From assembly GCA_027491355.1 (NCBI GenBank), contig JAIXWI010000030.1, positions 1 to 64,000 on the forward strand: a stretch of 64,000 bases of DNA, written 5' to 3'. Below, piece after piece: positions 1-12,350 of this stretch; the first letter of the stretch is position 1; each line of letters starts with the position of its first letter. The position numbers and the translations under genes were made by a program. A model generated the notes under the pieces. The model was not told where the DNA came from and searched no databases. It saw only the letters and a program-made list of their open reading frames with translations. The DNA is from Bacteroidota bacterium. GTDB lineage: Bacteria; Bacteroidota; Bacteroidia; UKL13-3.

Positions 1-173
1 CCTGTTGCAGTGCCTTGCAATATACTAATGCGCATGCCTACTGCATGGTTGCTCACTACCACATTGTTGCTGTTGCGTATTACCGCTTGGTAGCTCATTT
101 TATTGGGAGCTTGGGCAAAGATACTGTTGCCTAAAAATAATGTGCCTATCAAGATGAGTAACAATTTTCTCAT
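1..173 (-). CDS. secreted protein, N-terminal part only (cut by window edge)
   Basis: This reading frame begins with ATG at 173 and runs off the left edge, so only about 57 residues are visible. They comprise a signal peptide (basic start, Leu/Ile-rich core, ending near FAQA) followed by the motif MSYQAVIRN and then VGMRISILQG. From family knowledge, this N-terminal module is common in secreted Bacteroidota proteins, many of which go on to tail-fibre or endosialidase-chaperone-like regions. It lies 56 bases downstream of the kelch gene on the same strand, so the two may be co-transcribed. The function of the missing part cannot be inferred. Confidence 0.75.
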   Translation of the reverse strand, partial: MRKLLLILIGTLFLGNSIFAQAPNKMSYQAVIRNSNNVVVSNHAVGMRISILQGTAT

Positions 174-229
174 GTTATTTATTTAAGTATGAAATGGGAA
201 TTTGAGTATTAGTTTTTTAGGGTTCAACT

Positions 230-1318
230 TTACCACATGCATTGGCAAAGGTTTTCTCTACAGAAATATTTCAATTGGGTATTGCTTTTGGCACCATTGA
301 ATAGGTTGCCACCTAATAAATAAACCACTTGATCTATCTGAGCAGATTCAGGGTTCAAAACGCCTGGAGCTGCTATACCTGATTGGTTCCATTGACTTGT
401 AGTAAAATCATACGCATAAATGTTTGTAGAATAAGTACTGTCGTTCACCATGCCACCAAATACATACAATTTGTTGTCATATATGCTAATTCCTGCTTTG
501 CTCAATGACATTGGCAAATAAGCCATCCCTATCCAAGTGGCTGTGGCAGGATCGTACACATCCACATTGTTGTACATTCCGTTTGCTGTCTGTCCTCCCA
601 CCATGTACAATTTGTTTTGGTAAGCAGTATAGGCTGCACTCCTTCTGCTCAAGCCAGGTAATGACAAGCTTACATAGGCATTGGTTTGCGGATTGTACTG
701 GTAAAAATATTGGTTGCCATTGCTGGCATTTCCTAATACATAAATATAATTACCAATGGTAAAACTCTTACAACTTTGCAAGGCAACAGGCATATTGCTC
801 AATACTTGCCAGGTATTGCTGGCTATGTCATATACTTCATTGCTATTGGTGCTACCTGCATTAGTAGTTCCACCCATGCAATAAATTTTACCTTTGTATT
901 CTGCTAAACCACATTGTTTACGGTAGGTAAAATTAGCAGACAAATTGCTGACAGTTTTGGTAGATGGTTTAAACAAATAAAAACCTGGGGTACCATTGTT
1001 TTCAGCTAATAAGTACAAGTTAGAGAAATACACCAATGAAGCATTTACTCCAGTTAGCGTCATTCCTTGTGCTTTATTTAAAGTATCGCTATTGCACAAA
1101 GTATTTTGAAGGGTATAAACATTGCTATTCAAAACGCCTTGTTCTATACGTCCGGCTGCTGATTCAAAATTACTATACAACACTTGACCTATGCTGTAGC
1201 TCATGTTGCCCGAGGCATTGGTAATGTTATTTCCAGCTGTATTGATGCTTTCTTGTGCTTGACTTTGCAAAACTTGGAATAACAAAATCCAAAAAAGGGT
1301 GTAGCTTTTTATTTTCAT
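230..1318 (-). CDS. secreted kelch-repeat protein
   Basis: The protein has 362 residues from the ATG at 1318. The frame also extends up to a TTG at 1411, but the signal peptide begins exactly at the ATG (residues 1-22, ending QSQAQ), so that start is preferred. After the signal comes a segment with the motif SYSIGQV, a module seen near the N-terminus of many secreted Bacteroidota proteins. It is followed by about four to five kelch blades with repeated KIYCMGG, KLYMVGG and KLYVFGG strands and the partner motifs VYD and YDP, predicting a beta-propeller for binding. No T9SS sorting domain is visible; the protein ends in a short Cys-rich tail. The ligand is unknown. Confidence 0.8.
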   Translation of the reverse strand: MKIKSYTLFWILLFQVLQSQAQESINTAGNNITNASGNMSYSIGQVLYSNFESAAGRIEQGVLNSNVYTLQNTLCNSDTLNKAQGMTLTGVNASLVYFSNLYLLAENNGTPGFYLFKPSTKTVSNLSANFTYRKQCGLAEYKGKIYCMGGTTNAGSTNSNEVYDIASNTWQVLSNMPVALQSCKSFTIGNYIYVLGNASNGNQYFYQYNPQTNAYVSLSLPGLSRRSAAYTAYQNKLYMVGGQTANGMYNNVDVYDPATATWIGMAYLPMSLSKAGISIYDNKLYVFGGMVNDSTYSTNIYAYDFTTSQWNQSGIAAPGVLNPESAQIDQVVYLLGGNLFNGAKSNTQLKYFCRENLCQCMW

Positions 1319-1516
1319 TTTATGCAATTGGTTTATTGTTTTTAACGTTAAGAATTTGAACTGAACTAATTGTTTTACTTTAGAGCATAAAACTACAATT
1401 AATAAAGACAAAATACCAATTCAGTTGTCAATTTCAAACAACTGAACATCCAACTTTATAAATGAAGGTACATTCCAAAATTTGCAATAGCAAACACATG
1501 GCAAACCAAGGCTGCA

Positions 1517-3013
1517 TCATATCAAATTTGAAATTTCTGTAATGATATCAGAAGCAATGGCTGATTGCATGCCTTTTGATTTTAATGATTGGGCACATTT
1601 GCCATGTAACCAAACCCCATATTGGGCAGCTAAAAACGGTTGAAAACCCTGTGCCAAAATGCCGCCAATGATGCCTGTCAAAACATCGCCTGAACCTGCA
1701 GTTGACAACAGTTCATTACCAGTTGCATTGTATGTTACTGCTCCATTTGGATGAATGATTCTTGTGTACGCTCCTTTCAACACAATGATAACCTTGTTTT
1801 CTTTAGCAAATTGTTTAGCTTTCTCTAATTGTTCATATGAATTGGTGGTATTACCAACCAGGCTTTTGAGTTCTTTGGGATGGGGAGTTAAAACTGCAAT
1901 TGCTGGAAATTGCCAGTTGGGATTGTTTTGTTTCAACAATGCACACAAATGAATGGCATCTGCATCTATGACAAAAGGTGTATTTTTATTATTTGTTATA
2001 AGTTTTTCAAGTAATTGTAGTGTTTGTTCGTTTTTCCCAATTCCTGGACCAATGGCGATGGTTTGGTATTTGTTTTTAATGGCCTCAATGCTCATTAAAT
2101 CTTCAATATTTTCTGTATTTGCCATTGCTTCAGGCAAGCCCAATTGAACAATAAACAACAAAGATTCGGGCACATGAAAAGTGAGTAAGCCCAAGCCTGT
2201 TCTCATGGCTGCTTTGCCTGCCAATAGCGCCGCTCCTGCCATCCCCTTTGAACCAGCAAATAAACCCAAATGACCATACAATCCTTTGTGACCAAATTTG
2301 AATTCATTCCAATTGATTTCAGGTTTTGAAGCTTCATCTTGGTAGCAAATTAGGCTATTTGTTTGCTGCTCAAATGCAAGACTCAACCCAATTGACAATA
2401 CCATCCAATTGCCAACAAACGGAGCTAATTCTTCAAAGAAAAACACTTGCTTGGGTTGTTGAAAACTAAGGGTTTGAGATGCTTTGATACAAATCAGGTC
2501 TATTTGGAACAATTGCGGACTCAAATCAACACTTAAACCTGAAGGAAGGTCAACAGAAATGACCTGCATTTTGGCTTGGTTGATTAGGTGCACCAATTTG
2601 GCATAGTAACCTGTTAATGGCCTATTCAAGCCAGCTCCAAACAAAGCATCTATGAGCAAACTATTCCTATCAATGCTTGGCAATTCAGCTTGTTCAATTG
2701 AATAGTAGGCTTGAACAAAATAGCTTGATTCTACCAATGCTTGCAATGCAGCATTCAATGAACTGTCACAAAAAACGCTAACCTTGGTTTGCCTATCTGC
2801 CAATAATTTTGCAATGGCCAGTCCATCTTTGCCATTGTTTCCCGGACCACAAAACACCAATACCTGATTAAAATTGTGTTCGTTTAAATGTGCAGCAATG
2901 GGTCCAATACAGGCCATTGCAGCCCTATTGATCAAATCTTGGAATTCAATTTTTTCTTCTTGAATGGTTTGTTCGTCCCAAGCCTTCAACTGAATTGCAT
3001 TGAATAACTTCAT
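1517..3013 (-). CDS. nnr: bifunctional NAD(P)H-hydrate epimerase / ADP-dependent NAD(P)H-hydrate dehydratase
   Basis: The enzyme repairs hydrated NADH and NADPH: the N-terminal half epimerises R- and S-hydrates and the C-terminal half dehydrates them using ADP. The 498 residues match the usual fused YjeF_N plus carbohydrate-kinase-like length. The epimerase half shows GPGNNGKDG near residue 60. The dehydratase half shows KFGHKG and GSKGMAGAA motifs, a TPHPKE motif, and GSGDVLTG near residue 440, where the nucleotide and catalytic Asp lie. The gene starts three bases after the selD stop, so the two form an operon. No frameshift or odd residue is visible. Confidence 0.95.
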   Translation of the reverse strand: MKLFNAIQLKAWDEQTIQEEKIEFQDLINRAAMACIGPIAAHLNEHNFNQVLVFCGPGNNGKDGLAIAKLLADRQTKVSVFCDSSLNAALQALVESSYFVQAYYSIEQAELPSIDRNSLLIDALFGAGLNRPLTGYYAKLVHLINQAKMQVISVDLPSGLSVDLSPQLFQIDLICIKASQTLSFQQPKQVFFFEELAPFVGNWMVLSIGLSLAFEQQTNSLICYQDEASKPEINWNEFKFGHKGLYGHLGLFAGSKGMAGAALLAGKAAMRTGLGLLTFHVPESLLFIVQLGLPEAMANTENIEDLMSIEAIKNKYQTIAIGPGIGKNEQTLQLLEKLITNNKNTPFVIDADAIHLCALLKQNNPNWQFPAIAVLTPHPKELKSLVGNTTNSYEQLEKAKQFAKENKVIIVLKGAYTRIIHPNGAVTYNATGNELLSTAGSGDVLTGIIGGILAQGFQPFLAAQYGVWLHGKCAQSLKSKGMQSAIASDIITEISNLI

Positions 3014-3016
3014 TGG

Positions 3017-4051
3017 TTAAAAAATTGAAATACTAAAATCTGCCTGAGCAATCATCACACCAATGGGTTCAGTGTATTCAGCCAAACCCTGTTCCTTTAG
3101 CAATTCTTGTATGGCTTCTTTGTGGCTTGGATCGACAGCAATTAATAATCCACCTGAGGTTTGTGGATCATTCAACAATTGAAAATCGCGCATTGAACTC
3201 ATGCCTTTTACTTTTTTCTCATACGCATTCCAATTGCGGTAGGTATTGTCTGGTATGCAATTTTGAGCCAGCAATTCGTCTATTCCTGCTATAAATGGAA
3301 TGGCCTTGCTATTGATTTGAGCCGATAATTGACTGCCCTCACATACTTCAATCAAATGTCCAATTAACCCAAAGCCTGTAATGTCTGTCATTGCACTCAC
3401 AGCATCCATTGCACCTAAAAGCTCACCAACCCTATTTAATTGGCACATTGCCTCTACAGCGGCGTTTAAAACAGTTGTATTGACCATATTCCTTTTCAGT
3501 GCAGTTGCTGCAATACCTGTTCCTAATGGTTTGGTTAAAAACAACAAATCGCCGGCTTTGGCCGTATTGTTTCTTTTGATGCATTGCGTAGTTACAGTTC
3601 CTGTTACTGACAAGCCAAACAAAGGCTCCTTTGAATCAACACTGTGACCACCGGCAATTGGAATACCAGCTTCTTTACAAATTTGTCTTGCGCCTGCAAG
3701 TACACTTCTAGCCGCCTCAATGGGTAAGGTATCAATTGGCCAACCCAGGATAGCATTGGCAAACAATGGCTTGCCTCCCATAGCATACACATCTGAAATG
3801 GCATTGGCGGCGGCTATTCTACCAAAATCAAATGGATCGTCAACAATGGGCATGAAAAAATCTACGGTATTGATTAACGAAGTGCCATTGCCTAAATCCC
3901 AAACAGCCGCATCGTCATTGCTACCATTGCCCACCAATAATTGCGCAAATGCTGAATGATTGGTGGCATCTCCTATTATTTGGTGTAAAACGGCTGGTGC
4001 AATTTTGCAACCACAACCGGCTGCATGGGCATGTGCTGTTAATCGAATCAT
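3017..4051 (-). CDS. selD: selenide, water dikinase (selenophosphate synthetase)
   Basis: SelD makes selenophosphate from selenide and ATP, the donor for selenocysteine and for 2-selenouridine in tRNA. The 344-residue protein aligns along its whole length with the bacterial family. GCGCK at residues 12-16 supplies the catalytic Cys13 and Lys16, NDDAAVWDLG forms the ATP/Mg site, and AMGGKP, GGHSVD and DPQTSGG are present. The active-site residue is Cys, not selenocysteine; there is no in-frame TGA. It starts only about 30 bases beyond the rpoC terminator and is followed directly by nnr. No selA, selB or mnmH lies in the window, so the selenium product pathway is unresolved. Confidence 0.95.
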   Translation of the reverse strand: MIRLTAHAHAAGCGCKIAPAVLHQIIGDATNHSAFAQLLVGNGSNDDAAVWDLGNGTSLINTVDFFMPIVDDPFDFGRIAAANAISDVYAMGGKPLFANAILGWPIDTLPIEAARSVLAGARQICKEAGIPIAGGHSVDSKEPLFGLSVTGTVTTQCIKRNNTAKAGDLLFLTKPLGTGIAATALKRNMVNTTVLNAAVEAMCQLNRVGELLGAMDAVSAMTDITGFGLIGHLIEVCEGSQLSAQINSKAIPFIAGIDELLAQNCIPDNTYRNWNAYEKKVKGMSSMRDFQLLNDPQTSGGLLIAVDPSHKEAIQELLKEQGLAEYTEPIGVMIAQADFSISIF

Positions 4052-4079
4052 TGTGTAAAGGTATTGCTTTGAACGGGGT

Positions 4080-4119
4080 AAAAAAAGACCGCGCGGACAG
4101 CTATGCTGTCCGCGCGGTC
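4080..4119 (-). terminator. rho-independent terminator of the rpoBC operon
   Basis: A perfect 14-bp GC-rich stem (4087-4100 with 4106-4119) closes a five-base loop. On the minus strand it is followed by seven T residues (4080-4086). It sits 21 bases after the rpoC stop, and in this AT-rich genome it stands out strongly. Confidence 0.92.
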
Positions 4120-4140
4120 ACCAATTAACAAAAACTATGA

Positions 4141-7100
4141 TTAGTCTTCTTTAGAAGCTTGCAATGCAGCAAACTCTTCTTTAGAACCAACAATTAATTT
4201 TTCGAAATCACGGCTACCAGTACCTGCAGGAATTAAATGTCCTACAATTACGTTTTCTTTCAAGCCCAACATGTTGTCAACTTTACCAGAAATAGCAGCT
4301 TCGTTCAATACTTTAGTTGTTTCTTGGAAAGAAGCAGCACTCATAAAGCTATGTGTACCCAAAGATGCTTTGGTAATACCCATAATGATCTGAGTAGCTG
4401 TAGCAGGATTTGCATCTCTTACCTCGATTAGCTTCTGGTCTTTACGTTTCAATTGAGAATTTTCATCTCTTAATTTTCTTACGCTGATAATCTGACCAGG
4501 TTTCACGTTTGGAGAATCTCCGGCTTCAATGACTACTTTCTTGTCAAAAATCCAGTCGTTCATTTCTTTGAAATCCCAACGGTCTACATTTTCGCCTTCT
4601 AAGAAAGTAGTATCCCCTGGATCTACAACTTCTAAATGTTTCATCATTTGACGAATAATGGTTTCTACGTGTTTGTCATTGATTTTTACACCTTGCAAAC
4701 GGTATACTTCCATGATTCCATTCAAGATATAACGTTGAACAGCCAAAGGACCTTCAATTCTCAAAATATCTTGAGGGCTGATTGAACCATCAGATAATGG
4801 AGAACCTGCTTTTACGAAGTCGTTTTCTTGAACCAAGATATGTTTAGACAATGGAACTAAGTATTTCTTTTGTTCACCATCTTTTGAAGTAATCATGATT
4901 TCACGGTTACCTCTCTTAATGCCACCAAAGCTAACAACACCATCAATTTCGGTTACGATAGCAGGGTTTGAAGGATTTCTTGCTTCAAACAATTCTGTTA
5001 CCCTTGGAAGACCTCCCGTAATGTCTCGAGTTTTACCAACCACACGAGGAATCTTCACTAAAATTTCTCCAGACTTGATGGTATGTCCTTCTTCAACTAC
5101 AATATGCGCTCCAACTGGTAAGTTGTATTCTTTTTCAGTTTTAGCTTTTGAATCCGCAACAATGATGGAAGGAATTTTGGTTTTATCTCTGCTTTCAACA
5201 ATCACTTTTTCTTTGTGACCTGTCTGCTCATCGCTCTCTTCTTTGTAAGTAACGTTTTCAATGATGTTGGCAAATTTAATTTTACCAGTGAACTCTGAAA
5301 TAATTACTGCGTTGTATGGATCCCAAGTACAGATTGGCTCTCCTTTTTCTACTTTCTGACCATTTTTAACCATCAAATGTGCACCATAAGGAATGTTCAT
5401 GGTTAAAATTGGAGCTTTAGATTTGGCATCCAAAATTCTAATTTCTCCTTGACGACCCAATACTACTGTTACTTTGCCATCATCAGTGTCTAACTCAGTT
5501 GTTCTAATTTCTTCAAATTCAAGAACACCACCAAACTTAGCCACCATTTGAGATTCTGATGCAATGTTAGAAGCTGTACCACCCACGTGGAAGGTACGAA
5601 GTGTCAACTGAGTTCCTGGCTCACCAATTGATTGTGCAGCTATTACTCCTACTGCATCACCTTTTTGAGAACCTCTACCTGTTGCCATGCTTCTGCCGTA
5701 ACATTTGGTACATACTCCGTAACGCGTTTCACAGGTTAAAGCTGACCTAATTTCTACAGTTTCAATTGGAGACGCATCAATTTTGTTGGCAATGTGCTCA
5801 TCAATAGATTCACCAGACTGACAAATCATTTCACCAGTCAATGGATCGTAGATATCATGTAAACTTGTTCTACCTAAAATTCTCTCGTATAAAGTTTCTA
5901 CTACTTCTTCGTTGTCTTTCAATGCACTGATTGGAATACCACGAAGCGTACCACAATCGTCTTCACTGACAACAACATCTTGCGCAACATCATGTAACCT
6001 TCTGGTCAAATAACCCGCATCCGCAGTTTTCAATGCCGTATCTGCCAAACCTTTACGCGCACCGTGTGTAGAAATAAAGTATTCGATTACTGACAAACCT
6101 TCTTTGAAGTTCGAAAGAATTGGATTTTCAATGATTTCTCCGGTTCCTCCACTCAAATTCTTTTGTGGTTTTGCCATCAACCCCCTCATACCACCCAACT
6201 GTCTGATTTGCTCTTTTGAACCCCTTGCTCCTGAATCCAACATCATGTAAATAGGGTTGAATCCTTGTTGGTCTTCTTTCAATTGTTTCAAAAGGGTATC
6301 AGCCAATCTTGAGTTGATACGGGTCCAAATATCAATTACTTGGTTGTATCTTTCGTTGTTGGTGATGAATCCATTGTTGTAGTTATCCCAAATTTCATCT
6401 ACTTCAGCTTGAGCTTGTTTGATGAACTTTTCTTTTTCATCTGGAATATTTACATAAGATAAGTTAAATGACAATCCTCCACGGAATGCGTATTGGAAAC
6501 CTAAATACTTGATGTCATCTAGGAATTGTGCACAACGGTCTTGACCCACTTCTTTGTACATGTTACCAATGATATCTCTCAAAGATTTCTTGGTTAACAA
6601 TTCATTGATGTAACCAAACTCTTCAGGAACAACTTGGTTGAATAAAATCCTACCTAAAGTGGTTTCTATCAATTTGTATTTGAGTTCACCATTTTCTCTT
6701 ACCTTCACTTTACATTTTACCAATGCATGCAAATGAATTCTATTTTCATTGTAGGCGATGATGGCCTCTTCAGCTGAATAGAACACTTGACCTTCACCTT
6801 TAATTGGGTGTTCAGGTAATGATTTTCTTCCTTTGGTAATGTAGTATAATCCCAATACCATGTCCTGAGAAGGAACCGTTACCGGTGCTCCATTTGCAGG
6901 GTTCAAGATATTGTGTGGTGCTAACATTAACATTTGGGCTTCCAAAACAGCAGCGTTTCCAAGTGGAACGTGAACCGCCATTTGGTCACCGTCAAAATCC
7001 GCGTTAAATCCAGTACATACCAATGGGTGTAATTGAATGGCTTTACCTTCAACCAATTTTGGTTGGAAAGCTTGGATACCAAGTCTGTGGAGTGTTGGGG

Positions 7101-8418
7101 CCCTGTTTAAAAGCACTGGATGTCCTTTTAAAATGTTCTCCAAAATATCCCAAACTACCGCTTCTTTTCTATCCACTAATTTCTTAGCAGATTTAACTGT
7201 TTTTACGATTCCTCTTTCAAGTAATTTCCTGATGATAAATGGTTTGAAAAGCTCTGCAGCCATGTTTTTAGGAATACCACACTCATGTAATTTTAAGTTT
7301 GGACCTACCACAATTACCGAACGACCAGAGTAATCAACCCTTTTACCCAATAAATTTTGACGGAAACGACCTTGTTTACCTTTTAGCATATCGCTCAAAG
7401 ATTTCAATGGTCTGTTACCTTCAGTTTTTACAGCACTTACACGACGGGTATTGTCAAACAATGAATCAACCGCTTCTTGCAACATCCTTTTTTCATTTCT
7501 TAAAATGACTTCAGGTGCTTTGATTTCAATCAAACGCTTCAAACGATTGTTTCTAATGATAACCCTTCTGTAAAGGTCATTCAAATCAGAGGTTGCAAAA
7601 CGTCCACCTTCTAATGGAACCAATGGACGTAACTCTGGTGGAATAACAGGTAATATTTTTACTACCATCCATTCAGGACGGTTTTCTCCATGAACTTGTG
7701 CATTTCTGAATCCTTCAACAACTTTTAAGCGTTTCAAAGCTTCGTTTTTACGTTGTTGAGATGTTTCAGTGTTGGCTTTGTTACGCAAATCATAACTTAA
7801 GTTGTCTAAGTTGATTTTTGATAACAAGAACCACAATGCATCACCTCCCATTTTGGCAATAAACTTATTTGGATCATTGTCGTCCAAGTGCTGGTTTTCT
7901 TTTGGCAATGAATCCAAAATATCCAAGTACTCTTCTTCAGTGATAAGATCTAAGTTTTGAATGCCATCCTGAGCTTTGATACCATTTTGACATACTACGT
8001 ATCTTTCGTAGTACACCACCATGTCTAACTTCTTGGATGGAATACCCAAAAGGTAACCTATTTTGTTTGGCAATGATCTGAAATACCAAATATGCGCTAC
8101 AGGAACCACCAAATTGATATGCCCCATGCGCTCTCTACGTACTTTCTTTTCAGTTACCTCAACACCACAACGGTCGCAAACGATTCCTTTGTAACGAATA
8201 CGTTTGTACTTTCCGCAATGACATTCATAATCCTTAATAGGACCGAAAATGCGCTCACAAAACAAACCACCCATTTCCGGTTTGAAGGAACGGTAGTTAA
8301 TTGTTTCGGGTTTTGTTACTTCACCAAAAGACCTGGTTAAGATGCTCTCTGGAGAGGCAAGGCCAATTCTAATTTTGGTAAAATTTGCTTTTATTTTTTG
8401 TTCTTTTTTCAAAGACAT
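4141..8418 (-). CDS. rpoC: DNA-directed RNA polymerase subunit beta'
   Basis: This is the largest catalytic subunit of RNA polymerase. I chose the ATG at 8418 (1425 residues, start MSLKKEQK) rather than the upstream extension to 8454, because homologues start here and the extension runs through the intergenic hairpin region. The N-terminal zinc site has C66, C68, C81 and C84. The catalytic Mg-binding NADFDGD lies at residues 472-478 (Asp 474, 476, 478). A second zinc site appears in the middle of the C-terminal half (DDCGTL, then [11 protein letters not shown]). Bridge-helix and trigger-loop regions are intact. It lies downstream of rpoB across a 64-base gap containing a strong hairpin. Confidence 0.98.
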   Translation of the reverse strand: MSLKKEQKIKANFTKIRIGLASPESILTRSFGEVTKPETINYRSFKPEMGGLFCERIFGPIKDYECHCGKYKRIRYKGIVCDRCGVEVTEKKVRRERMGHINLVVPVAHIWYFRSLPNKIGYLLGIPSKKLDMVVYYERYVVCQNGIKAQDGIQNLDLITEEEYLDILDSLPKENQHLDDNDPNKFIAKMGGDALWFLLSKINLDNLSYDLRNKANTETSQQRKNEALKRLKVVEGFRNAQVHGENRPEWMVVKILPVIPPELRPLVPLEGGRFATSDLNDLYRRVIIRNNRLKRLIEIKAPEVILRNEKRMLQEAVDSLFDNTRRVSAVKTEGNRPLKSLSDMLKGKQGRFRQNLLGKRVDYSGRSVIVVGPNLKLHECGIPKNMAAELFKPFIIRKLLERGIVKTVKSAKKLVDRKEAVVWDILENILKGHPVLLNRAPTLHRLGIQAFQPKLVEGKAIQLHPLVCTGFNADFDGDQMAVHVPLGNAAVLEAQMLMLAPHNILNPANGAPVTVPSQDMVLGLYYITKGRKSLPEHPIKGEGQVFYSAEEAIIAYNENRIHLHALVKCKVKVRENGELKYKLIETTLGRILFNQVVPEEFGYINELLTKKSLRDIIGNMYKEVGQDRCAQFLDDIKYLGFQYAFRGGLSFNLSYVNIPDEKEKFIKQAQAEVDEIWDNYNNGFITNNERYNQVIDIWTRINSRLADTLLKQLKEDQQGFNPIYMMLDSGARGSKEQIRQLGGMRGLMAKPQKNLSGGTGEIIENPILSNFKEGLSVIEYFISTHGARKGLADTALKTADAGYLTRRLHDVAQDVVVSEDDCGTLRGIPISALKDNEEVVETLYERILGRTSLHDIYDPLTGEMICQSGESIDEHIANKIDASPIETVEIRSALTCETRYGVCTKCYGRSMATGRGSQKGDAVGVIAAQSIGEPGTQLTLRTFHVGGTASNIASESQMVAKFGGVLEFEEIRTTELDTDDGKVTVVLGRQGEIRILDAKSKAPILTMNIPYGAHLMVKNGQKVEKGEPICTWDPYNAVIISEFTGKIKFANIIENVTYKEESDEQTGHKEKVIVESRDKTKIPSIIVADSKAKTEKEYNLPVGAHIVVEEGHTIKSGEILVKIPRVVGKTRDITGGLPRVTELFEARNPSNPAIVTEIDGVVSFGGIKRGNREIMITSKDGEQKKYLVPLSKHILVQENDFVKAGSPLSDGSISPQDILRIEGPLAVQRYILNGIMEVYRLQGVKINDKHVETIIRQMMKHLEVVDPGDTTFLEGENVDRWDFKEMNDWIFDKKVVIEAGDSPNVKPGQIISVRKLRDENSQLKRKDQKLIEVRDANPATATQIIMGITKASLGTHSFMSAASFQETTKVLNEAAISGKVDNMLGLKENVIVGHLIPAGTGSRDFEKLIVGSKEEFAALQASKED

Positions 8419-8441
8419 AATTGAGATTTTTAATGGTTTGA

Positions 8442-8475
8442 AAATAAGCGGCAAGGCTTGCCTTGCCGCTTATTT
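8442..8475 (-). terminator. hairpin between rpoB and rpoC (possible partial terminator or processing site)
   Basis: A perfect 16-bp stem (8442-8457 with 8460-8475) with a two-base loop, or 15 bp with a four-base loop, fills most of the rpoB-rpoC gap. On the minus strand it ends in ATTTTC, a short U tract, so full termination is unlikely. Attenuation or RNase III-type processing is an inference. Confidence 0.7.
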
Positions 8476-8482
8476 GTTTTTA

Positions 8483-11400
8483 TTACTCTAAAGTGATATC
8501 TAATCCAAGTCCTCTTAATTCATGAACCAATACATTGAAAGATTCTGGCAAACCTGGCTGTGGAAGGTTATCACCTTTCACAATCGCTTCATAAGTTTTT
8601 GCCCTTCCAATGATATCATCCGATTTAATGGTCAAGATCTCTTGTAAGATATTGGCAGCACCAAATGCTTCCAATGCCCATACCTCCATCTCTCCAAAAC
8701 GCTGACCACCAAATTGAGCTTTACCGCCCAATGGTTGTTGAGTGATCAATGAGTATGGACCGATAGAACGTGCGTGCATCTTGTCGTCAACCATGTGGCC
8801 TAATTTAATCATATAAATGACACCTACTGTAACTGGTTGATCGAAGCGCATTCCTGACAAACCATCATTCAAGTATGTTTTACCCCAATCCGGTATTCCT
8901 GCTTTTCTGGTATACTCAAGAACTTGGTCATCACTTGCTCCATCAAAAATTGGCGTTGCAAATTTTACATCTAATTCTTTTGCAGCCCAACCTAAAACAG
9001 TTTCATAAATCTGACCCAAGTTCATACGACTTGGTACACCTAATGGGTTCAATACAATATCAACTGGCTTTCCATTGTCCATGAAAGGTAAATCCTCTTC
9101 ACGAACAATACGGGCAACAATACCTTTGTTACCGTGACGACCAGCCATCTTATCACCCACTTTGAGTTTACGCTTATTAGCCAAATAAACTTTAGCCAAT
9201 TTTAAAATTCCTGTTGGTAATTCATCACCAACTGAAATTGCGTATTCTTTTCTTCTGTAATCGGCTACTTCTTGGTTGTAACGATTTTTATAGTTGGTAA
9301 GGATATTTCTTACAACTTCATTTTTCTCTGCATCGCTGGTCCAATTGGTAGCGTTAACGTTTGAAAAATCAATTTCGTGTAAGTTTTTGTTAGTGAATTT
9401 AGTACCCTTAGCAATGATTTCTTCGTTGTAAACATTGATAATACCCGCAGATGTTTTACCAGATAATACTGTAAACAATTTGTCAATCAAAATTTCTTTG
9501 ATTTCTTTCAAATTCTTTTCGTGTTCATCTTTCAATTTAGCCAATTTAGCTTTGTCTTCTTGTTTTGCAGACTTTTCTTTCTTGGCCCTTGCGAATAATT
9601 TTTTATCAATGACAACACCGCTGGTAGAAGGAATTGCTTTCAATGAAGCATCTTTTACATCACCAGCTTTGTCACCAAAAATTGCTCTTAATAATTTCTC
9701 TTCAGGTGAAGGTTCTGTTTCTCCTTTTGGTGTGATTTTACCAATTAAAATATCTCCTTCTCCAACTTCGCAACCAATACGAATCAATCCATTTTCATCC
9801 AAGTTTTTAGTAGCTTCTTCGCTCACATTTGGAATGTCATTGGTTAATTCTTCTTCGCCACGTTTGGTGTCTCTTACCTCTAATTCATACTCAGTAATGT
9901 GTATAGAAGTGAAGATATCTTCTTTTACAACCTTCTCAGAAATAACAATCGCATCCTCAAAGTTGAAACCTTGCCAAGGCATGAATGCTACTTGTAAGTT
10001 TCTACCCAAAGCCAATTCTCCAGCCTCTGTTGCATAACCTTCACACAAAACAGTTCCTTTTTCAACTTTCTGACCTTTTTTAACAATTGGCTTCAGGTTG
10101 ATACAGGTATTTTGGTTGGTTCTGCGGAACTTGATTAATTTATAAGTTTTGGTTTCGGTGCCAAAGCTTACCAAACGATCGTTTTCAGTTTGCTCGTAAC
10201 GAATTTTAATTTCATTGGCATCAACATACTCAATTACACCATTGCCCTCTGCAACCAAAAGTGTTCTTGAATCGATGGCAATTTTAGCTTCTAATCCAGT
10301 TCCTACAACAGGAGCCTGTGGTCTCAATAAAGGAACGGCTTGTCTTTGCATGTTTGATCCCATCAAAGCACGGTTCGCATCATTGTGTTCTAAGAAAGGA
10401 ATCAATGAAGCAGCAATTGATACAATTTGGTTCGGCGCAATGTCCATGAATTCCAACTTTTCGGCATCCACCATCGGGAAATCACCTTCGTACCTAGCTT
10501 TGATTTTGGTTTCATTGAAGTTACCTTTTGCATCGTAACGTGCATCTGATTGGGCAATTACCTTACCATCTTCGTCTTCTGCACTTAAGTAAGTTACTGG
10601 CTCATTTACCGCAACTTTACCATTGGTTACTTTTAAGTATGGTGTTTCAATGAATCCCATGCCATTGATTTTAGCATGTACACACAATGAAGAAATCAAA
10701 CCAATATTTGGACCTTCAGGAGTTTCAATCGTACACAAACGACCATAGTGGGTATAGTGTACATCTCGCACTTCGAAACCTGCACGGTCACGACTCAAAC
10801 CACCAGGACCAAGTGCCGACATACGGCGCTTGTGTGTAATCTCAGCCAATGGATTTGTTTGGTCCATGAATTGAGACAACTGGTTGGTACCGAAAAACGA
10901 GTTGATTACTGAAGACAATGTTTTGGCATTGATCAAATCTGTTGGGGTAAATACTTCGTTGTCGCGGATGTTCATTCTTTCACGAATGGTACGTGCCATA
11001 CGTGCTAACCCTACACCAAATTGTGCATACAATTGCTCCCCTACTGTTCTAACCCTTCTGTTACTCAAGTGGTCAATATCATCCACATCCGCTCTTGAAT
11101 TTGATAATTCAATGAGGTATTTCATAATTGAAACGATATCGTCTTTAGACAATACCCTATTGCTCAATGGTTCATTTTTACCTAGTTTTCTGTTGATTCT
11201 GTAACGACCAACATCTCCAAGGTCATATCTCTTGTCTGAGAAGAACAATTTATCAATAACGCCTCTTGCAGTTTCTTCATCAGGTGGATCTGCATTTCTC
11301 AATTGACGATAAATGTGCTCGTGAGCTTCTTTACCACTGTTTGCAGTATCTTTTTGAAGGGTATTCAAAATGATGGCAAAATCGTTGTGAGATGATTCAT

Positions 11401-12298
11401 TTTTGTGAAGTAAAATGGTTTTCACTTCAGCTTCTACAATTAAATCTATGTGATCATCCTCAAGCACTGTATCTCTTTCAATGATTACTTCGTTTCTTTC
11501 AATTGAAACCACTTCACCGGTATCTTCATCAACAAAATCCTCTACCCAAGTTCTCAAAACCCTAGCAGCCAATTTGCGACCCAATACCCTTTTCAAACCT
11601 GCTTTGCTTACCTTGATTTCTTCAGCAAGATCAAATAAGTTTAAAATTTCTTTATCAGTTTCATACCCAATTGCACGCAACAAAGTAGTTACAGGAAACT
11701 TCTTTTTTCTATCGATGTATGCGTACATGACGTTATTTACGTCTGTTGCAAATTCAATCCAGCTTCCTTTGAACGGAATAACTCTGGCAGAATAGAGTTT
11801 GGTACCGTTTGTATGGTAACTTTGACCAAAGAATACACCTGGTGATCTGTGTAATTGTGAAACTATAATGCGCTCTGCTCCATTGATTACAAAAGTACCT
11901 CTAGGTGTCATATAAGGGATTGTACCCAAATAAACATCCTGTACAATTGTCTTGAAATCTTCGTGTTCAGGATCATTACATGACAACCTTAACTTTGCTT
12001 TCAAAGGAACTGAATAAGTCAATCCCCTTTCAATGCACTCATCTATCGAGTAACGAGGAGGATCAACGAAATAATCTAGGAATTCTAACACGAAAATATT
12101 TCGTGTGTCTGTGATTGGAAAATTTTCCAAAAAAACTTTGTACAAACCTTCGTTTGTACGACTCTCAGATGTTGTGTCTAATTGAAAAAACTCTCTGAAA
12201 GACTGCAATTGAACATCCAAAAAATCTGGATAATCAATTACTGGTTTGACAGAAGCGAAATTGATTCTACCTCCTGCCGGATTATTTATATTGGCCAA
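8483..12298 (-). CDS. rpoB: DNA-directed RNA polymerase subunit beta
   Basis: The catalytic beta subunit has 1271 residues, the usual Bacteroidota length. The rifampicin-pocket region (from about residue 466: [13 protein letters not shown], then [13 protein letters not shown]) is wild type in appearance. The conserved [12 protein letters not shown] and the C-terminal [15 protein letters not shown] region are present. The start codon is TTG at 12298: a stop lies five codons upstream and no in-frame ATG occurs nearby, while the N-terminus ([22 protein letters not shown]) matches homologues. It follows rplL across a 104-base gap holding another hairpin. Confidence 0.98.
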   Translation of the reverse strand: MANINNPAGGRINFASVKPVIDYPDFLDVQLQSFREFFQLDTTSESRTNEGLYKVFLENFPITDTRNIFVLEFLDYFVDPPRYSIDECIERGLTYSVPLKAKLRLSCNDPEHEDFKTIVQDVYLGTIPYMTPRGTFVINGAERIIVSQLHRSPGVFFGQSYHTNGTKLYSARVIPFKGSWIEFATDVNNVMYAYIDRKKKFPVTTLLRAIGYETDKEILNLFDLAEEIKVSKAGLKRVLGRKLAARVLRTWVEDFVDEDTGEVVSIERNEVIIERDTVLEDDHIDLIVEAEVKTILLHKNESSHNDFAIILNTLQKDTANSGKEAHEHIYRQLRNADPPDEETARGVIDKLFFSDKRYDLGDVGRYRINRKLGKNEPLSNRVLSKDDIVSIMKYLIELSNSRADVDDIDHLSNRRVRTVGEQLYAQFGVGLARMARTIRERMNIRDNEVFTPTDLINAKTLSSVINSFFGTNQLSQFMDQTNPLAEITHKRRMSALGPGGLSRDRAGFEVRDVHYTHYGRLCTIETPEGPNIGLISSLCVHAKINGMGFIETPYLKVTNGKVAVNEPVTYLSAEDEDGKVIAQSDARYDAKGNFNETKIKARYEGDFPMVDAEKLEFMDIAPNQIVSIAASLIPFLEHNDANRALMGSNMQRQAVPLLRPQAPVVGTGLEAKIAIDSRTLLVAEGNGVIEYVDANEIKIRYEQTENDRLVSFGTETKTYKLIKFRRTNQNTCINLKPIVKKGQKVEKGTVLCEGYATEAGELALGRNLQVAFMPWQGFNFEDAIVISEKVVKEDIFTSIHITEYELEVRDTKRGEEELTNDIPNVSEEATKNLDENGLIRIGCEVGEGDILIGKITPKGETEPSPEEKLLRAIFGDKAGDVKDASLKAIPSTSGVVIDKKLFARAKKEKSAKQEDKAKLAKLKDEHEKNLKEIKEILIDKLFTVLSGKTSAGIINVYNEEIIAKGTKFTNKNLHEIDFSNVNATNWTSDAEKNEVVRNILTNYKNRYNQEVADYRRKEYAISVGDELPTGILKLAKVYLANKRKLKVGDKMAGRHGNKGIVARIVREEDLPFMDNGKPVDIVLNPLGVPSRMNLGQIYETVLGWAAKELDVKFATPIFDGASDDQVLEYTRKAGIPDWGKTYLNDGLSGMRFDQPVTVGVIYMIKLGHMVDDKMHARSIGPYSLITQQPLGGKAQFGGQRFGEMEVWALEAFGAANILQEILTIKSDDIIGRAKTYEAIVKGDNLPQPGLPESFNVLVHELRGLGLDITLE

Positions 12299-12350
12299 TT
12301 TGATATAAAATTAAAAGGTTACCGACTCTTCGATTTCCATAAACAGAAAA

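Noticed and set aside
9435-10037. 200-codon open frame on the plus strand opposite rpoB
   Set aside because: It is antisense to a highly conserved part of rpoB and shows no recognisable domain; a codon-bias shadow.
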